Shown here one piece after another: positions 15,817 to 25,166 of a stretch of 39,112 nucleotides of DNA. Under the pieces are notes generated by a model, which worked only from the letters and a program-made list of their open reading frames with translations, had not been told where the DNA came from and did no database searches. The first letter of the stretch is position 1. Each line of letters starts with the position of its first letter. The stretch is from CAZAOA01 sp964486765 (lineage in GTDB: Bacteria; Patescibacteriota; UBA1384; XYA2-FULL-43-10), in assembly GCA_964486765.1 (NCBI GenBank), contig CAZAOA010000010.1:1-39112 (forward strand). The letters run 5' to 3'. A program made the translations under genes and the position numbers.

Positions 15817-17466
15817 TTATTTTATATCGACGACTTGTAATTCAAGTCGTCGTCGTCCGTTCCAAACATTCTCCATTATCTGGTATGCAATGTCAAAGTT
15901 TTGTTTTTCAAATTTGTTTATACTGCAATCTTTGTATCCAAAACAGATTGCTCTAAATTCTTTGCCTGCCTCACTAAAGGTGAAGGACATATGTGATTTG
16001 TCTCTACCAACAACATTACTGTACTTCACTTTCACATTTTCTGAAGTAAAAACCGGCTTTGGATTACCCATTCCATATGGTTCGAGTTTTGTGATGTCAT
16101 CATACAAGTATTTGTGGATCTCCTTAAACGAAATAGCGGCATCTATCTTTAATCTTTTTTGTAAATCTTTATCTGATATATTTTTATCCGCCCATACTTT
16201 TACTGCCTTTTTGAAAATATCAAAATTTCCTCTTTCGACTGAAACTCCAGCCGCACCCGCATGTCCGCCAAATTTCAAGATGGTACTTTTAACCGCTTCA
16301 AATACTTCTACAATATTTATCTCATTTATACTTCTTGCACTTCCAGAATAAGATCCCTTAAGGCGTGAAAGCAATATTGTAGGACGTGAATAAGTATCCG
16401 AAAGTCTCGATGCTGTTGGACCCAAAACTCCCTTTGACCAATCCCCTGCAACGATAATTACTTTTTCATTGAAAAGTTTCCTCTCTTCTATCTTTTGACA
16501 AGCTTCTTTGAAAATTCCGTCCATCAGAATTTGGCGCTCTTTATTTTTTTCATCAAGTGAGTACGCCAACTCTTTAGCTTTCTGTTTATCGTTGGTGGTC
16601 AATATTTGATACGACTTTGTAGCATTGTCTATCCGTCCAGGGGCATTGATCCTAGGGCCTATCTGAAAGCCAACCATATACGCTTGCATTTTACTGTTGT
16701 CGATCTCTGCAACTTTGTACAACTCTTGCAAACCGATGTTTTTCGTTTTTTTGAGCACTACCAAACCGTACTTTGCAATTAACCTGTTTTCGCCAGTTAG
16801 TGGCACCACATCCGATATAGTCGATATGGCAATTAGGTCAATGTTCCACTTCAAGAATTTTTCATCTATTTTTTTGAAATCTTTTGACAGCCCACAGACC
16901 AGTTTAAATATCACACCAGCACCACTTAACTCCTTGTATGGATAGCGCGACCCTTTAATCTTTGGATTGACAATTGCCAAAGCATCGGGCAATGCATCTG
17001 CTGGTATGTGGTGGTCGGTGATTATTAGATCTATCTTTTTTTTCTTGCAATACTTTGCACTTTCAATATCTCGAATACCTAGATCAATTGAGATAATTAG
17101 AGAGCAACCTTTATCGATCAAGAAATCAATTCCAGATTCTTTAAGTCCGTACCCCTCTTCACGAGATGGGATGTAAACTTCACATTCAACGCCGATCAGA
17201 TCAAATGTTTTTTTAAGAAATGCCGCACCAGGAATTCCATCAGCATCATAGTCGGCAAAGATACCAACTTTTTCTTTGTTTTTATGTGCTTTAACAATTC
17301 GCTCACGGGCAATATTAAAGTTGGGAAGCAATGTCGGATCCTCAAGGTCTCTCTCAAAGTTAGGATTCAAAAACTTTTCATCATCCTCTAAAACTCCCCT
17401 GTTTAGAAGGAGTTGCTTTACTATGTCTTTATGTTTTCTAGTTCTAATTTCCCAAATCTTATGCAT
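15817..17466 (-). CDS. recJ: Single-stranded-DNA-specific exonuclease RecJ
   Basis: This 549-residue DHH-family nuclease degrades single strands 5' to 3' in repair and recombination. It has the motifs FADYDADG (70-77), SIDLG, TDHH (150-153), the DHHA1 motif GGHAGAAG near residues 396-403, and an OB-like C-terminal domain (KVKYSNVVGRDKSHMSFTF). The ATG at 17466 directly follows the TAG of the upstream membrane-protein gene without a gap, and radA follows, forming a three-gene repair unit. Confidence 0.96.
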   Translation of the reverse strand: MHKIWEIRTRKHKDIVKQLLLNRGVLEDDEKFLNPNFERDLEDPTLLPNFNIARERIVKAHKNKEKVGIFADYDADGIPGAAFLKKTFDLIGVECEVYIPSREEGYGLKESGIDFLIDKGCSLIISIDLGIRDIESAKYCKKKKIDLIITDHHIPADALPDALAIVNPKIKGSRYPYKELSGAGVIFKLVCGLSKDFKKIDEKFLKWNIDLIAISTISDVVPLTGENRLIAKYGLVVLKKTKNIGLQELYKVAEIDNSKMQAYMVGFQIGPRINAPGRIDNATKSYQILTTNDKQKAKELAYSLDEKNKERQILMDGIFKEACQKIEERKLFNEKVIIVAGDWSKGVLGPTASRLSDTYSRPTILLSRLKGSYSGSARSINEINIVEVFEAVKSTILKFGGHAGAAGVSVERGNFDIFKKAVKVWADKNISDKDLQKRLKIDAAISFKEIHKYLYDDITKLEPYGMGNPKPVFTSENVKVKYSNVVGRDKSHMSFTFSEAGKEFRAICFGYKDCSINKFEKQNFDIAYQIMENVWNGRRRLELQVVDIK

Positions 17467-18165
17467 CTATATAATCCTATCAATAACAGCACCAAGCAAC
17501 TCAAGAAACAGTACACCAAAAAAGAAATTGATATCTTTACAAAATACCCTACCTCTTTTGGTATTTTTTTGCACCAAAACGACATTTGGATAGAGGAATA
17601 TTATTGTTTGTGCGAGTATGAACGAGACAAGCGCTGTCGTAAAGATTATAACGGGAGTGTATGTTACCAATGATTGTTCAAATATTTGGAAAAATGGAAG
17701 TAATAAATACAACAACAATAACAACATTAAGAACAAGATTGGAGTTACTATGAAAGGGTTTCTAGCCAAATAGTTTTTACTTTTTTGATTACAAAATATA
17801 TCTTTAAACAGTTCTATAAACTCACTTAATTTCAACTTATTACTCGATACAATATTGAATTTAAGACCATCAGAATAGATTTTGGAAGAATATTCAATTG
17901 ATATTCTAGTTTCATCTCTGTAGTCTCCGGATCTAATTAAAAATGAGTCTATCTTTTTGATATTACCGAGGTCTAAGATTTCGATAAATTCGTCATCTTG
18001 CATCCTCTCATTTTTGCTTACTTCACCTTGATCAATAATATTTAAATTACAATATATCTTTTTTTTATTTTTTTCTTTTAGTAGTTCAATTATTTTTTTA
18101 ATATCTTCAAAATCTAAAATTATCGAACCGTATGTGATAGTTTTTGAATAGCTTCTCTTCAGCAT
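17467..18165 (-). CDS. Hypothetical membrane protein in the recJ-radA unit
   Basis: These 232 residues match no family I know. The N-terminal 130 residues are soluble and mixed alpha/beta. Hydrophobic segments follow at about 135-157 (IVTPILFLMLLLLLYLLLPFF), 163-190 (LVTYTPVIIFTTALVSFILAQTIIFLYP) and a shorter one near the end (FFFGVLFLELLGAVI). The ATG at 18165 is supported by AAAGGAAA just upstream. The stop abuts the recJ start. It is the first gene behind the extended -10 promoter at 18197-18227 and is very AT-rich. Confidence 0.75.
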   Translation of the reverse strand: MLKRSYSKTITYGSIILDFEDIKKIIELLKEKNKKKIYCNLNIIDQGEVSKNERMQDDEFIEILDLGNIKKIDSFLIRSGDYRDETRISIEYSSKIYSDGLKFNIVSSNKLKLSEFIELFKDIFCNQKSKNYLARNPFIVTPILFLMLLLLLYLLLPFFQIFEQSLVTYTPVIIFTTALVSFILAQTIIFLYPNVVLVQKNTKRGRVFCKDINFFFGVLFLELLGAVIDRII

Positions 18166-18196
18166 ATTTTCCTTTCCAATTTAACATCATATCCCA

Positions 18197-18227
18197 ATTC
18201 TACCACACTTAAAACCGAATGGCTCAA
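18197..18227 (-). promoter_or_regulatory. Putative promoter of the membrane protein-recJ-radA unit
   Basis: On the minus strand TGGTAGAAT (extended -10, 18197-18205) is preceded by TTGAGC (18222-18227) at a 19-base spacing. The same TGG-TATnAT style of extended -10 occurs upstream of two other genes in this window (35850-35858, 38754-38762). Confidence 0.5.
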
Positions 18228-18306
18228 CTGTTTTAGCTGAGCTAATAGATTGTTCAAGTCATATGAGATCAAAATATCTCTAATCAATATCTCTTTTACC
18301 TCGACT

Positions 18307-18352
18307 AAAATGTGATGTTTTTTGCGCGGTCGCGCAATTATCATCACATTTT
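18307..18352. terminator. Long hairpin terminating the dcw cluster (copy A of a shared hairpin)
   Basis: The outer stem AAAATGTGATG (18307-18317) pairs with CATCACATTTT (18342-18352). The inner stem TTGCGCG (18322-18328) pairs with CGCGCAA (18331-18337) around a GT loop. It lies 30 bases past the ftsQ stop and is flanked by A/T runs in both directions. Almost the same core occurs at 36042-36083. Confidence 0.75.
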
Positions 18353-18381
18353 TATAATATTATTTCTAGATTATATTACTA

Positions 18382-19185
18382 CTATTTGTAATACGCCCAG
18401 CCGTCCACTCTTAAGTCTACATATTCATGTATCTCATCTCTTTTTTCAACAACAACAGTCTTCAAGTCTTCAAGTTGTTTCGAACTAGCACGAAGCGAGT
18501 CGAACTTTATAGAAAAACCTGCATCAGTTTGAAGAATTACATCTACTGTTGTTTCATAGATGGTAAAATGTCCCGGTTTAACATTTATTGTCTCTTCAAC
18601 TGCTCCGTAAATGTTGGTTACAAATGCAATAAAACTAGGACTTAAGATCTTTTGATTTTTTTGAACCTCTAAATTGTTTAGATCTTCAACAACTGGAATC
18701 TCAGGAAAGTTTGCAACCTCTGTTGTGATCTCTTTGTAAACTTGACCTTGATTACTTACAAGGTAATACTTTTCCTGTGTCTTCCAAATCAAGGCTTTGT
18801 TAAACTCTAAAACCGAGATCTTAAGCGCATTTGGGATTCCCTTTATTATTAGAACTTCTTTAAGTTCTGGAAGTTCATTTTTCAGTTGATTCGAGAGATT
18901 TTTCCGATTTATAAAAAAGATGTTTAATCCTGTCGGTACTGCCTCAATAATCTGCTCGTCAGTGATTAACTCGTTCCCCTCAACCATTATGTCTTGAACC
19001 TGAAAAAACGGGGAGAAGCCAATTATGTAGACTACTATAACGAAAACTGCACTCCATATAACGTAACGCAAAGTTTTCAAATTCAACTCAGGAAGATTTA
19101 TCTCCCTCTTTTGTTTTGGAGCTTTGTAAAGTTTCGGTTGTCTCAATTCTCCATATTTTCGTTTTTTACGTTTAAAGATTACCAT
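18382..19185 (-). CDS. ftsQ: Cell division protein FtsQ/DivIB
   Basis: This 267-residue bitopic divisome protein has a basic cytoplasmic tail (1-38), a TM helix (about 40-60), and a POTRA domain starting at FFQVQDIMVEGNELITDEQII (65-). The FtsQ beta domain ends in the typical YVDLRVDGWAYYK. It links FtsL and its partners to the division site. The ATG at 19185 overlaps the last codons of murB by 7 bases. It is the last gene of the cluster; ftsA and ftsZ do not follow, and a hairpin terminator does. Confidence 0.92.
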   Translation of the reverse strand: MVIFKRKKRKYGELRQPKLYKAPKQKREINLPELNLKTLRYVIWSAVFVIVVYIIGFSPFFQVQDIMVEGNELITDEQIIEAVPTGLNIFFINRKNLSNQLKNELPELKEVLIIKGIPNALKISVLEFNKALIWKTQEKYYLVSNQGQVYKEITTEVANFPEIPVVEDLNNLEVQKNQKILSPSFIAFVTNIYGAVEETINVKPGHFTIYETTVDVILQTDAGFSIKFDSLRASSKQLEDLKTVVVEKRDEIHEYVDLRVDGWAYYK

Positions 19186-20145
19186 TTGCCGATGTATTCA
19201 ATTTCTTCCTTTAATTCTATATGATAGTTCTCCATAACCCTCTCTCTAAGTCTATTGGCAAGTTTTCTAATGTCTTCTGCTGAAGCATTTTTATTATTAA
19301 TTATGAAATTTGCATGCTTTTTATATACCGATGCTCCACCAACATTCATCTTTTTAGCTCCAGAATTATCCAGCATATAGCCCGCAGATTGCTCTTTAAG
19401 CTTTCCAACATTTTTAAAGAAACTTCCTGCACTTTTCTCACCAAGTGGTTGAGATTCTCTTTTTGCTTCTTGGTTTTCGCGAATAATTTTCAAAACTCCA
19501 TCTCTTCTCTTTTGGGCTAATCTAAGTTTAAGCGACAGGATTACCGGTTTAAAGTCTTCGCTTTTATANNNNNNNNNNGTCTTCGCCTTTATACCCTTTT
19601 TTTAATTTAGTTTCTCTGTACCCAAATTCCATCCAATCATGATCATGACGAGTAACCTTAAGCTCACCATCTTTATTTTCAAGCAATGTAATGCTTCTCA
19701 CATAATCTCCTATCCAAGCGGTTTTTCCACCAGCATTGCCATACACCGCTCCGCCTAAAGTTCCAGGAACTCCAGCCAGAAATTCTATACCACCCAAATC
19801 CTGAGATGCGGTTTGGGAAAGAAGTTTTGCAATATTTATACCAGAATCAGCAATGACTTCACCCTTGTCTTGGTTAATTGCCAAAGATGATGTTTTATTA
19901 ATTATCACAAGTCCATCGAACCCAAAATCTGATGGAATAACATTGCTCCCGCCACCTAGCACTCTATAATCTATCTCGTTTTTCCATGCAACATTGACAG
20001 CTAGAATTAGGTCTTCAATACTCTTTGCAATATATAGAAAATTGGCAAGTCCGCCAACACCAATAGTACAATACTCCTTCAGGAGAATATCTTCCTTTAA
20101 TTCAGATCCGAGTTCTCTTAGTAGAATCTCTTTTTTCTCATCCAT
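19179..20145 (-). CDS. murB: UDP-N-acetylenolpyruvoylglucosamine reductase MurB (crosses an assembly gap)
   Basis: MurB reduces enolpyruvyl-UDP-GlcNAc to UDP-MurNAc with FAD and NADPH. The N-terminal part shows the FAD-binding motifs VLGGGSNVI and FLAGVPGTLGGAVYGNAG. The C-terminal part shows the substrate motif AGSFFKN followed by SAGYMLDNSGAKKMNVGGASVYKKHANFIIN. The frame is broken only by ten N at 19569-19578. The same 15 bases (one mismatch) lie on both sides of the gap, and collapsing them together with the N removes 25 bases and gives one 942-base frame of 313 residues, the usual size. The gene is therefore intact in reality. It sits between murC (1-base gap) and ftsQ (7-base overlap). 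Confidence 0.93.
19554..19593. other. False assembly gap (ten N between duplicated contig ends)
   Basis: GTCTTCGCTTTTATA (19554-19568) and GTCTTCGCCTTTATA (19579-19593) flank the N run and differ by one base. The two contig ends evidently overlap and were not merged. Confidence 0.85.
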
Positions 20146-20146
20146 A

Positions 20147-21394
20147 TTATTCCTCGATTAAATTCTTTGCAACCGTATCAATTGGTGGTGCCCCCAATGT
20201 TAAAATCAGCGATTCTTCTTTTGCAACATTCTTTAGGTATCTTACAATCTCGTCATCATTTTCAATTACTTTTGATTTAACACCATTGTCATTTATCATA
20301 CCTGATAAGATCTCTGACGAGATTCCTTCTTTGTTGTCTCTGCCTTCAACAAAATATATTGGTTTCAAGACTACTTCACTAGCCCCGTCAAAGGACTTTG
20401 CAAATTCATCTTTTAGTGACCTTGTTCTGTTGTATTGATGCGGCCAAAATACAACAACCAATTTTTTTTCTGGAAAGTTTTCTCTAAATGTTTTAATGGT
20501 AGTTTTTATCTCGGTAGGATGATGTGCATAATCGTCATAAACAACGGCTTCTTTATACTCTCCAATTAACTCCATTCTTCTTTTAGGTCCAATGTATTTT
20601 TTTGCAACTGTGTAGACATTCTTTTTATCAATGTTAAGCACTTCACATAATTTAAGGACCGCTCCCACATTTGCTTCGTTGTGTTCTCCAATTATCTTTG
20701 ATCCCTCACATAATTCATGTGGGGAGTAGTATATCACCTCTATATCATCTCTGGCTGATTTCGCTACTTTTTTTAAATTCTCATCGTCATCAAACAAAAT
20801 TAGTTTTCCGTTTGGCTTGATTGATTTTACAAAGTTTTTAAACGACTCGATTATCTCTGGCATGCCACCTAAAAATGTATCCAAATGTTCCAGATCTAAG
20901 TTAGTTATAATCGCAATATCTGACTTAAAATCCAAAAAGCTTTTATCATACTCACAAGATTCTATTACAAAATAATCCGATTTGCCGATTTTTAGTACTT
21001 CATTGTCAAATTCTGCAACTCTCTCTCCCACCAGTACAGTCGGATCTAACCCTGCTTCTATCATTGTAAGGCCTGCGATAGAAGTAGTGGTGGTTTTGCC
21101 ATGCATTCCTGAAATTGTAATTAATTTTTTATCAGCAGTTAATTCCCCAAGCAATTCTGAACGTTTTAAAACTTTTATCTTTTTCTCTTTTGCAGTCTCA
21201 ACCTCAATCCATCCATCTGAATCGGGATGAACCGCAGAAGTTCTAACTACAACATCGACATCGTCAGAAACATTTTCTTTACTATGCCCTGTTGTTTTCA
21301 AATCAGAACCGGTCACAGTGTGACCTTCGTTTTCAAGGAGCTTTTTGACTCCCCGCATCGAAATTCCTTCAACTCCTATAAGATGGTATTTCAT
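20147..21394 (-). CDS. murC: UDP-N-acetylmuramate--L-alanine ligase MurC
   Basis: This 415-residue Mur ligase adds L-Ala to UDP-MurNAc in the cytoplasm. It has the N-terminal Rossmann motif LIGVEGISMRGVKKLL, the ATP-binding GMHGKTTTT (96-104), the central-domain motifs NLDLEHLD and EHNEANVGAVL, and the C-terminal DDYAHHPTEIKTTIKTFR. The DDYAHHPTEI motif separates MurC and Mpl from the other ligases, and context favours MurC. The gene is at the expected dcw position between murG and murB. It is somewhat shorter than E. coli MurC (491). Confidence 0.95.
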   Translation of the reverse strand: MKYHLIGVEGISMRGVKKLLENEGHTVTGSDLKTTGHSKENVSDDVDVVVRTSAVHPDSDGWIEVETAKEKKIKVLKRSELLGELTADKKLITISGMHGKTTTTSIAGLTMIEAGLDPTVLVGERVAEFDNEVLKIGKSDYFVIESCEYDKSFLDFKSDIAIITNLDLEHLDTFLGGMPEIIESFKNFVKSIKPNGKLILFDDDENLKKVAKSARDDIEVIYYSPHELCEGSKIIGEHNEANVGAVLKLCEVLNIDKKNVYTVAKKYIGPKRRMELIGEYKEAVVYDDYAHHPTEIKTTIKTFRENFPEKKLVVVFWPHQYNRTRSLKDEFAKSFDGASEVVLKPIYFVEGRDNKEGISSEILSGMINDNGVKSKVIENDDEIVRYLKNVAKEESLILTLGAPPIDTVAKNLIEE

Positions 21395-21440
21395 AAAACT
21401 ACCTAATTACAAATAATGACTAAAATACTAATTACTAATA

Positions 21441-22505
21441 TTATTCGACAAACTTCTTTATCTCTTTGACAACTATATCAAGGCCGTCAGTTTTTATTGC
21501 GCTATAAAGATTGTCTCCAAGTGTTCGAATATTTTTGTAATTCGAAAACAGATACTCAATCTTTTCAAGTAACATCTCTGATTCGAGTTGCTGTTCACTT
21601 ATAACAATGGCAGCATTTTTCTGTTCAAGCATCTTGGCATTTTTTGTCTGATGATCAGAAGAAGCGTATTTATATGGAATCAATATTGCAGCTTTTTTAA
21701 GCTTTGCAATCTCTCCAATCGTGGTAGCACTTGCACGAGAAATAACTAAGTCTGCTTTCAAAAGACCTTCAATATTTTTCTCTGTTGAAAATGTGTAGTA
21801 AATGTAGTCATTGCTGTTGCTAAGTTTTTTAGAGATCTCCTTGGCTTTTCCTTCATCATTTATTCCAACTTGGTGATACACTTTGTATTTTTTATTCAAA
21901 GTATCTAGAATCTCATATATAGTATCGTTAATTTTCGTTGCACCCTGTGATCCACCTGTGATCATTATCACCGGTTTTGCACCCTTTGGAATCTTCACAT
22001 TTTCAAATTCTTCACGAATAATCAGTCCGGAATGAACAAGATTATCAAAACCTTTAAAATTGTTAGTTTCAAATGCTACAAAAACCTTTTTGGCAGCTTT
22101 TGAAGCAATCTTGTTTGCAAGACCCATTTCAATATCAGACTCATGAATATAATATGGAATCTTTAAAAACCTTGCTGCATAAAGAACTGGCACTGAACAA
22201 AAACCACCTTTTGAAAATATTAATTTCGGACGATTTATTGCCAACAATATTATCGATTGTATTAAGCCAATATTTATCTTAAACCCTTCCCAGATATTTC
22301 TAAACATCTGGAACCTGTGAAGTTTGCCACAGATTATCTTTGTTTTGTTGGCATTTTTTAGCAATTCATTTTCAATCTTTGATCCCGAATGAAAAATATT
22401 GACATCACAATCATCTTTAAGCCGATTATAGATATTTAAAATCGGTACTGCATGTCCGCCAGTACTTGAACTAATTAGCAAAATATTTTTTCTAGTATCT
22501 TTCAT
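21441..22505 (-). CDS. murG: UDP-GlcNAc--lipid I GlcNAc transferase MurG
   Basis: This 354-residue GT28-family peripheral membrane enzyme makes lipid II from lipid I. The N-terminal loop STGGH (14-18; usually GTGGH), the membrane-facing basic/hydrophobic patch, ITGGSQGATKIND (donor-domain G loop) and the UDP-GlcNAc-binding stretch ISRASATTIGEIAKLKKAAILIPYKYASSDHQTKNAKML are all present. The length is usual. It lies between ftsW and murC in the standard dcw order. Confidence 0.95.
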   Translation of the reverse strand: MKDTRKNILLISSSTGGHAVPILNIYNRLKDDCDVNIFHSGSKIENELLKNANKTKIICGKLHRFQMFRNIWEGFKINIGLIQSIILLAINRPKLIFSKGGFCSVPVLYAARFLKIPYYIHESDIEMGLANKIASKAAKKVFVAFETNNFKGFDNLVHSGLIIREEFENVKIPKGAKPVIMITGGSQGATKINDTIYEILDTLNKKYKVYHQVGINDEGKAKEISKKLSNSNDYIYYTFSTEKNIEGLLKADLVISRASATTIGEIAKLKKAAILIPYKYASSDHQTKNAKMLEQKNAAIVISEQQLESEMLLEKIEYLFSNYKNIRTLGDNLYSAIKTDGLDIVVKEIKKFVE

Positions 22506-22565
22506 TCGATTTTCTAATTATGTAATACGAGGCTAACAAGCCGTATACAAAATTATGAATTGTAT

Positions 22566-23684
22566 TTACTTTTTTTCGGTTGAATATTTTGAAATATTTA
22601 GCAAAACTCCAGTCGCCATCATCAAGAAAAGAAGTGACGATCCACCATAACTTATAAACGGTAAAGGCACTCCCGTAAGTGGTACCATCGCAAGCATTGC
22701 AGCGATATTTACAAATGATTGCCAAACAAACCAAGTCGTAATTCCTATCGCTAAAAGCCTCCCATATGTATCAGGAGCATTCTTCGAAATCCTGTATCCG
22801 CATGATGCGATGATGGCAATTATAACAATTATGAGAGAAGAACGCAATAGACCTAACTCCTCTGAAATTATAGCAAAAATTGAGTCTGTGTGCGCTTCAG
22901 GAACGTAAAGATACTTCTGTTTACTTTGTCCAAACCCAAGTCCCCAGATGCCACCTGAACCGATTGCGATCAAGGCATTTTGAATATGGTAACCACTACC
23001 CAAAAGGTCCCCTTCGGGATTTAAAAAAGTGGTCAAACGTTGAAGTCTGTAGGGTTCAATTTTTATGGCTATCCATACCAGTACAGATGAAAGTGCTCCT
23101 CCAGAAACAATGTGTTTAAGAGGAGCTCCCGACATAAAATACATTGCTCCAGCAATTCCGACAAATATGCCAAGTGTTCCCAAATCTTTTTGAAGGAGCA
23201 TCAAAAATGCCAAACCGAACATTGCCGCAAAAAAATGAATCGAGCTTTTTTCGATCTCGCGGTTGTCAACTCTATGGCTTAACCAGCCAGCCAGATACAT
23301 TGTAAAAGTAAGTTTAGCTAATTCCGCAGGTTGAAAAGAATAGCTGCCAAATCCTATCCAACGCGATGCACTTGATCCATGAGAATCGCCAAAAAATAGT
23401 GGCAGTATCAATAAAATCAGTGTGATGTATAGCATTATATTGGTATTTTTTTGCCAAAATTTATAATCAATTATCTGCATTATTATCCAAGCAACTAGCC
23501 CAATGCCTACCCACAGAACTTGACGCAACAAATAATACTTATCCGTATCAGAATCCGTAATTTGAAGTGAATAGTATTTTGAAACGGAATAAATTGCTAC
23601 TAACCCAAATAAAAATAATGCAAATATTGCAATAGCTAAAACCCAATCAGCTCTTTTTTGACGGTTTTCTTTTATCCGATTAAT
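22566..23684 (-). CDS. ftsW: Lipid II polymerase FtsW (SEDS family), no canonical start codon
   Basis: FtsW is a polytopic SEDS glycosyltransferase for septal peptidoglycan. The signature GVPLPFISYGGSSLLFLMMATGVLLNIS is at the C-terminus, and QPAELAKL, GSGYHIQNALIAIGSGGIWGLGFGQSKQKYLYVPEAHTDSIFAIISEELGLL are in the middle. The first TTG is at 23531, but the same frame continues upstream with a proper first helix (DWVLAIAIFALFLFGLVAIYSVS), as FtsW requires, and runs open to 23699 without ATG, GTG or TTG. The boundary given here uses an ATT at 23684 (372 residues, normal length). Alternatively, one extra A in the run after ATGTTTAAA at the 5' end would restore an ATG start. Confidence 0.9.
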   Translation of the reverse strand: MNRIKENRQKRADWVLAIAIFALFLFGLVAIYSVSKYYSLQITDSDTDKYYLLRQVLWVGIGLVAWIIMQIIDYKFWQKNTNIMLYITLILLILPLFFGDSHGSSASRWIGFGSYSFQPAELAKLTFTMYLAGWLSHRVDNREIEKSSIHFFAAMFGLAFLMLLQKDLGTLGIFVGIAGAMYFMSGAPLKHIVSGGALSSVLVWIAIKIEPYRLQRLTTFLNPEGDLLGSGYHIQNALIAIGSGGIWGLGFGQSKQKYLYVPEAHTDSIFAIISEELGLLRSSLIIVIIAIIASCGYRISKNAPDTYGRLLAIGITTWFVWQSFVNIAAMLAMVPLTGVPLPFISYGGSSLLFLMMATGVLLNISKYSTEKK

Positions 23685-23783
23685 AACACATTTTAAACAT
23701 TACTAAACAAAGGAATTTACAAATACCGAATCAAATCTTCAATTTCTGATTCGTATTTTCGTGTTATTCGTACTTTGGTAGTG

Positions 23784-25166
23784 CTAGTTTAGATTTTTAA
23801 CGATTTCAATAAACTTATATCCTCTCTCCTTATAATTATTGAATAATCCGAAAGATGCACAAGCCGGAGAAAGCAAGATAACATCACCTGATTTTGATAC
23901 TTCATCAGCTTTATTTACAAAATCTTGCATATCTCCTTCCATCTTGACTATGCTTTTTGAATAATTCTCTTCAATTAGCGCTTTTTCTATTTTATCTGCT
24001 TCATCTCCAATTAAAATTACATTGTTAACAGAGGACTTCACTATTTCGCTTGCGAGTTTTGAAAAATCAGCACCTTTTGAACTGCCCCCAAGAATTATTG
24101 TAATTGGCTCATCAAATGAATTTATGGCAGCAATAGTTGGTTCTGGATTGGTTGCAAACGAATCGTTAAAGAATTTTTTACCGTTTTTCTTTCCTGCTAA
24201 CTCAAGTCGATGAGAAAGACCTTGAAAGTTTTTAGCACCTTTCTTTATGGAGTCAATTTGGGCTCCAGCAGCGATCGAAGCCAATGCTGCAGATGTAATA
24301 TTTTCTAGATTGTGTTTTCCAACTAATTGGATCTCACTTGCGCTACAAATCTCAATATAATTGTCATCAATCCTTACAAAAACTTTATCGCCTTTGACAA
24401 AACCATCACATTCTTCTTTTCCAGAAAAGAATAACTTTTTTCCGTTAGATATGTTTGATATTTTAACAGCGTTTTCATTATCTTTATTTGCAATTATTAT
24501 ATCATCAGATTTCTGGTATTTTGAAATTGACTCTTTGGCTAAAATATACTCTTCTTCGTCTTTATGATAATCCAAATGGTCAACTGCAATGTTAGTTATT
24601 ACCGCAATGTGAGGGCTAATCTTTAAATCTTGAAGTTGAAAACTACTTAGCTCTAAAATCACCCAATCGCTTGATTCTATCTTATCTAACAATGTGATTG
24701 CTGGTTCACCAATATTGCCTGCAAGGTGAACCTTAAAACCGTCTTCTTTCATCATTGATTCAATCAATGATGAAGTCGTGCCTTTACCTTTTGTCCCGGT
24801 TACACCGATAATTTTTGCTGGACAAAGATCAAAAAAGAGTTTAATTTGGCTGGAAACCTTAACTCCATTTAAACGAGCATCCTGAATTTTTGGCTCTAAC
24901 ACCTTCACTCCAGGTGATCGAAAAATGAACTTGTAATCTCCCAAATAATCCAAATACTTTTCACCGAATACTTTATTGTATCCCTTATCCAATACTTTTC
25001 TTAGTTGTATATTTTCTTCAGATTTTTCATTAAGTTCTTCTTCACTGGCACGATCCAGAAGTGTGATGTTTTTAACTTTTCCATCCAAAAAAGAAGCAAG
25101 GGCCAAGCCCTCAATTCCCAGCCCCAGTATAGCTACTTTTTTATTTTGTAAATCTTCAATTTTCAT
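23784..25166 (-). CDS. murD: UDP-N-acetylmuramoylalanine--D-glutamate ligase MurD
   Basis: This 460-residue Mur ligase adds D-Glu. Its N-terminal Rossmann motif KVAILGLGIEGLALASFL is at 10-27, ATP loop GVTGTKGKGTTSS at 121-133, central motif NIAVDHLDYH, substrate region GLSHRLELAGKKNGKKFFNDSFATNPEPTIAAI and C-terminal ILLSPACASFGLFNNYKERGYKF. The start is ATG at 25166 (MKIEDL); a longer frame from 25199 would run further into the upstream gene. GGAGG lies just ahead, and the gene overlaps the repeat-protein stop by 11 bases, so the two are translationally coupled. Confidence 0.95.
   Translation of the reverse strand: MKIEDLQNKKVAILGLGIEGLALASFLDGKVKNITLLDRASEEELNEKSEENIQLRKVLDKGYNKVFGEKYLDYLGDYKFIFRSPGVKVLEPKIQDARLNGVKVSSQIKLFFDLCPAKIIGVTGTKGKGTTSSLIESMMKEDGFKVHLAGNIGEPAITLLDKIESSDWVILELSSFQLQDLKISPHIAVITNIAVDHLDYHKDEEEYILAKESISKYQKSDDIIIANKDNENAVKISNISNGKKLFFSGKEECDGFVKGDKVFVRIDDNYIEICSASEIQLVGKHNLENITSAALASIAAGAQIDSIKKGAKNFQGLSHRLELAGKKNGKKFFNDSFATNPEPTIAAINSFDEPITIILGGSSKGADFSKLASEIVKSSVNNVILIGDEADKIEKALIEENYSKSIVKMEGDMQDFVNKADEVSKSGDVILLSPACASFGLFNNYKERGYKFIEIVKNLN

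Noticed and set aside
18159..18347. A 62-codon minus-strand frame overlapping the membrane-protein gene by 7 bases
   Set aside because: Its first third lies inside the dcw terminator hairpin and its end contains the extended -10 promoter of the next unit. No ribosome binding site precedes its ATG. Junction geometry alone is not enough.
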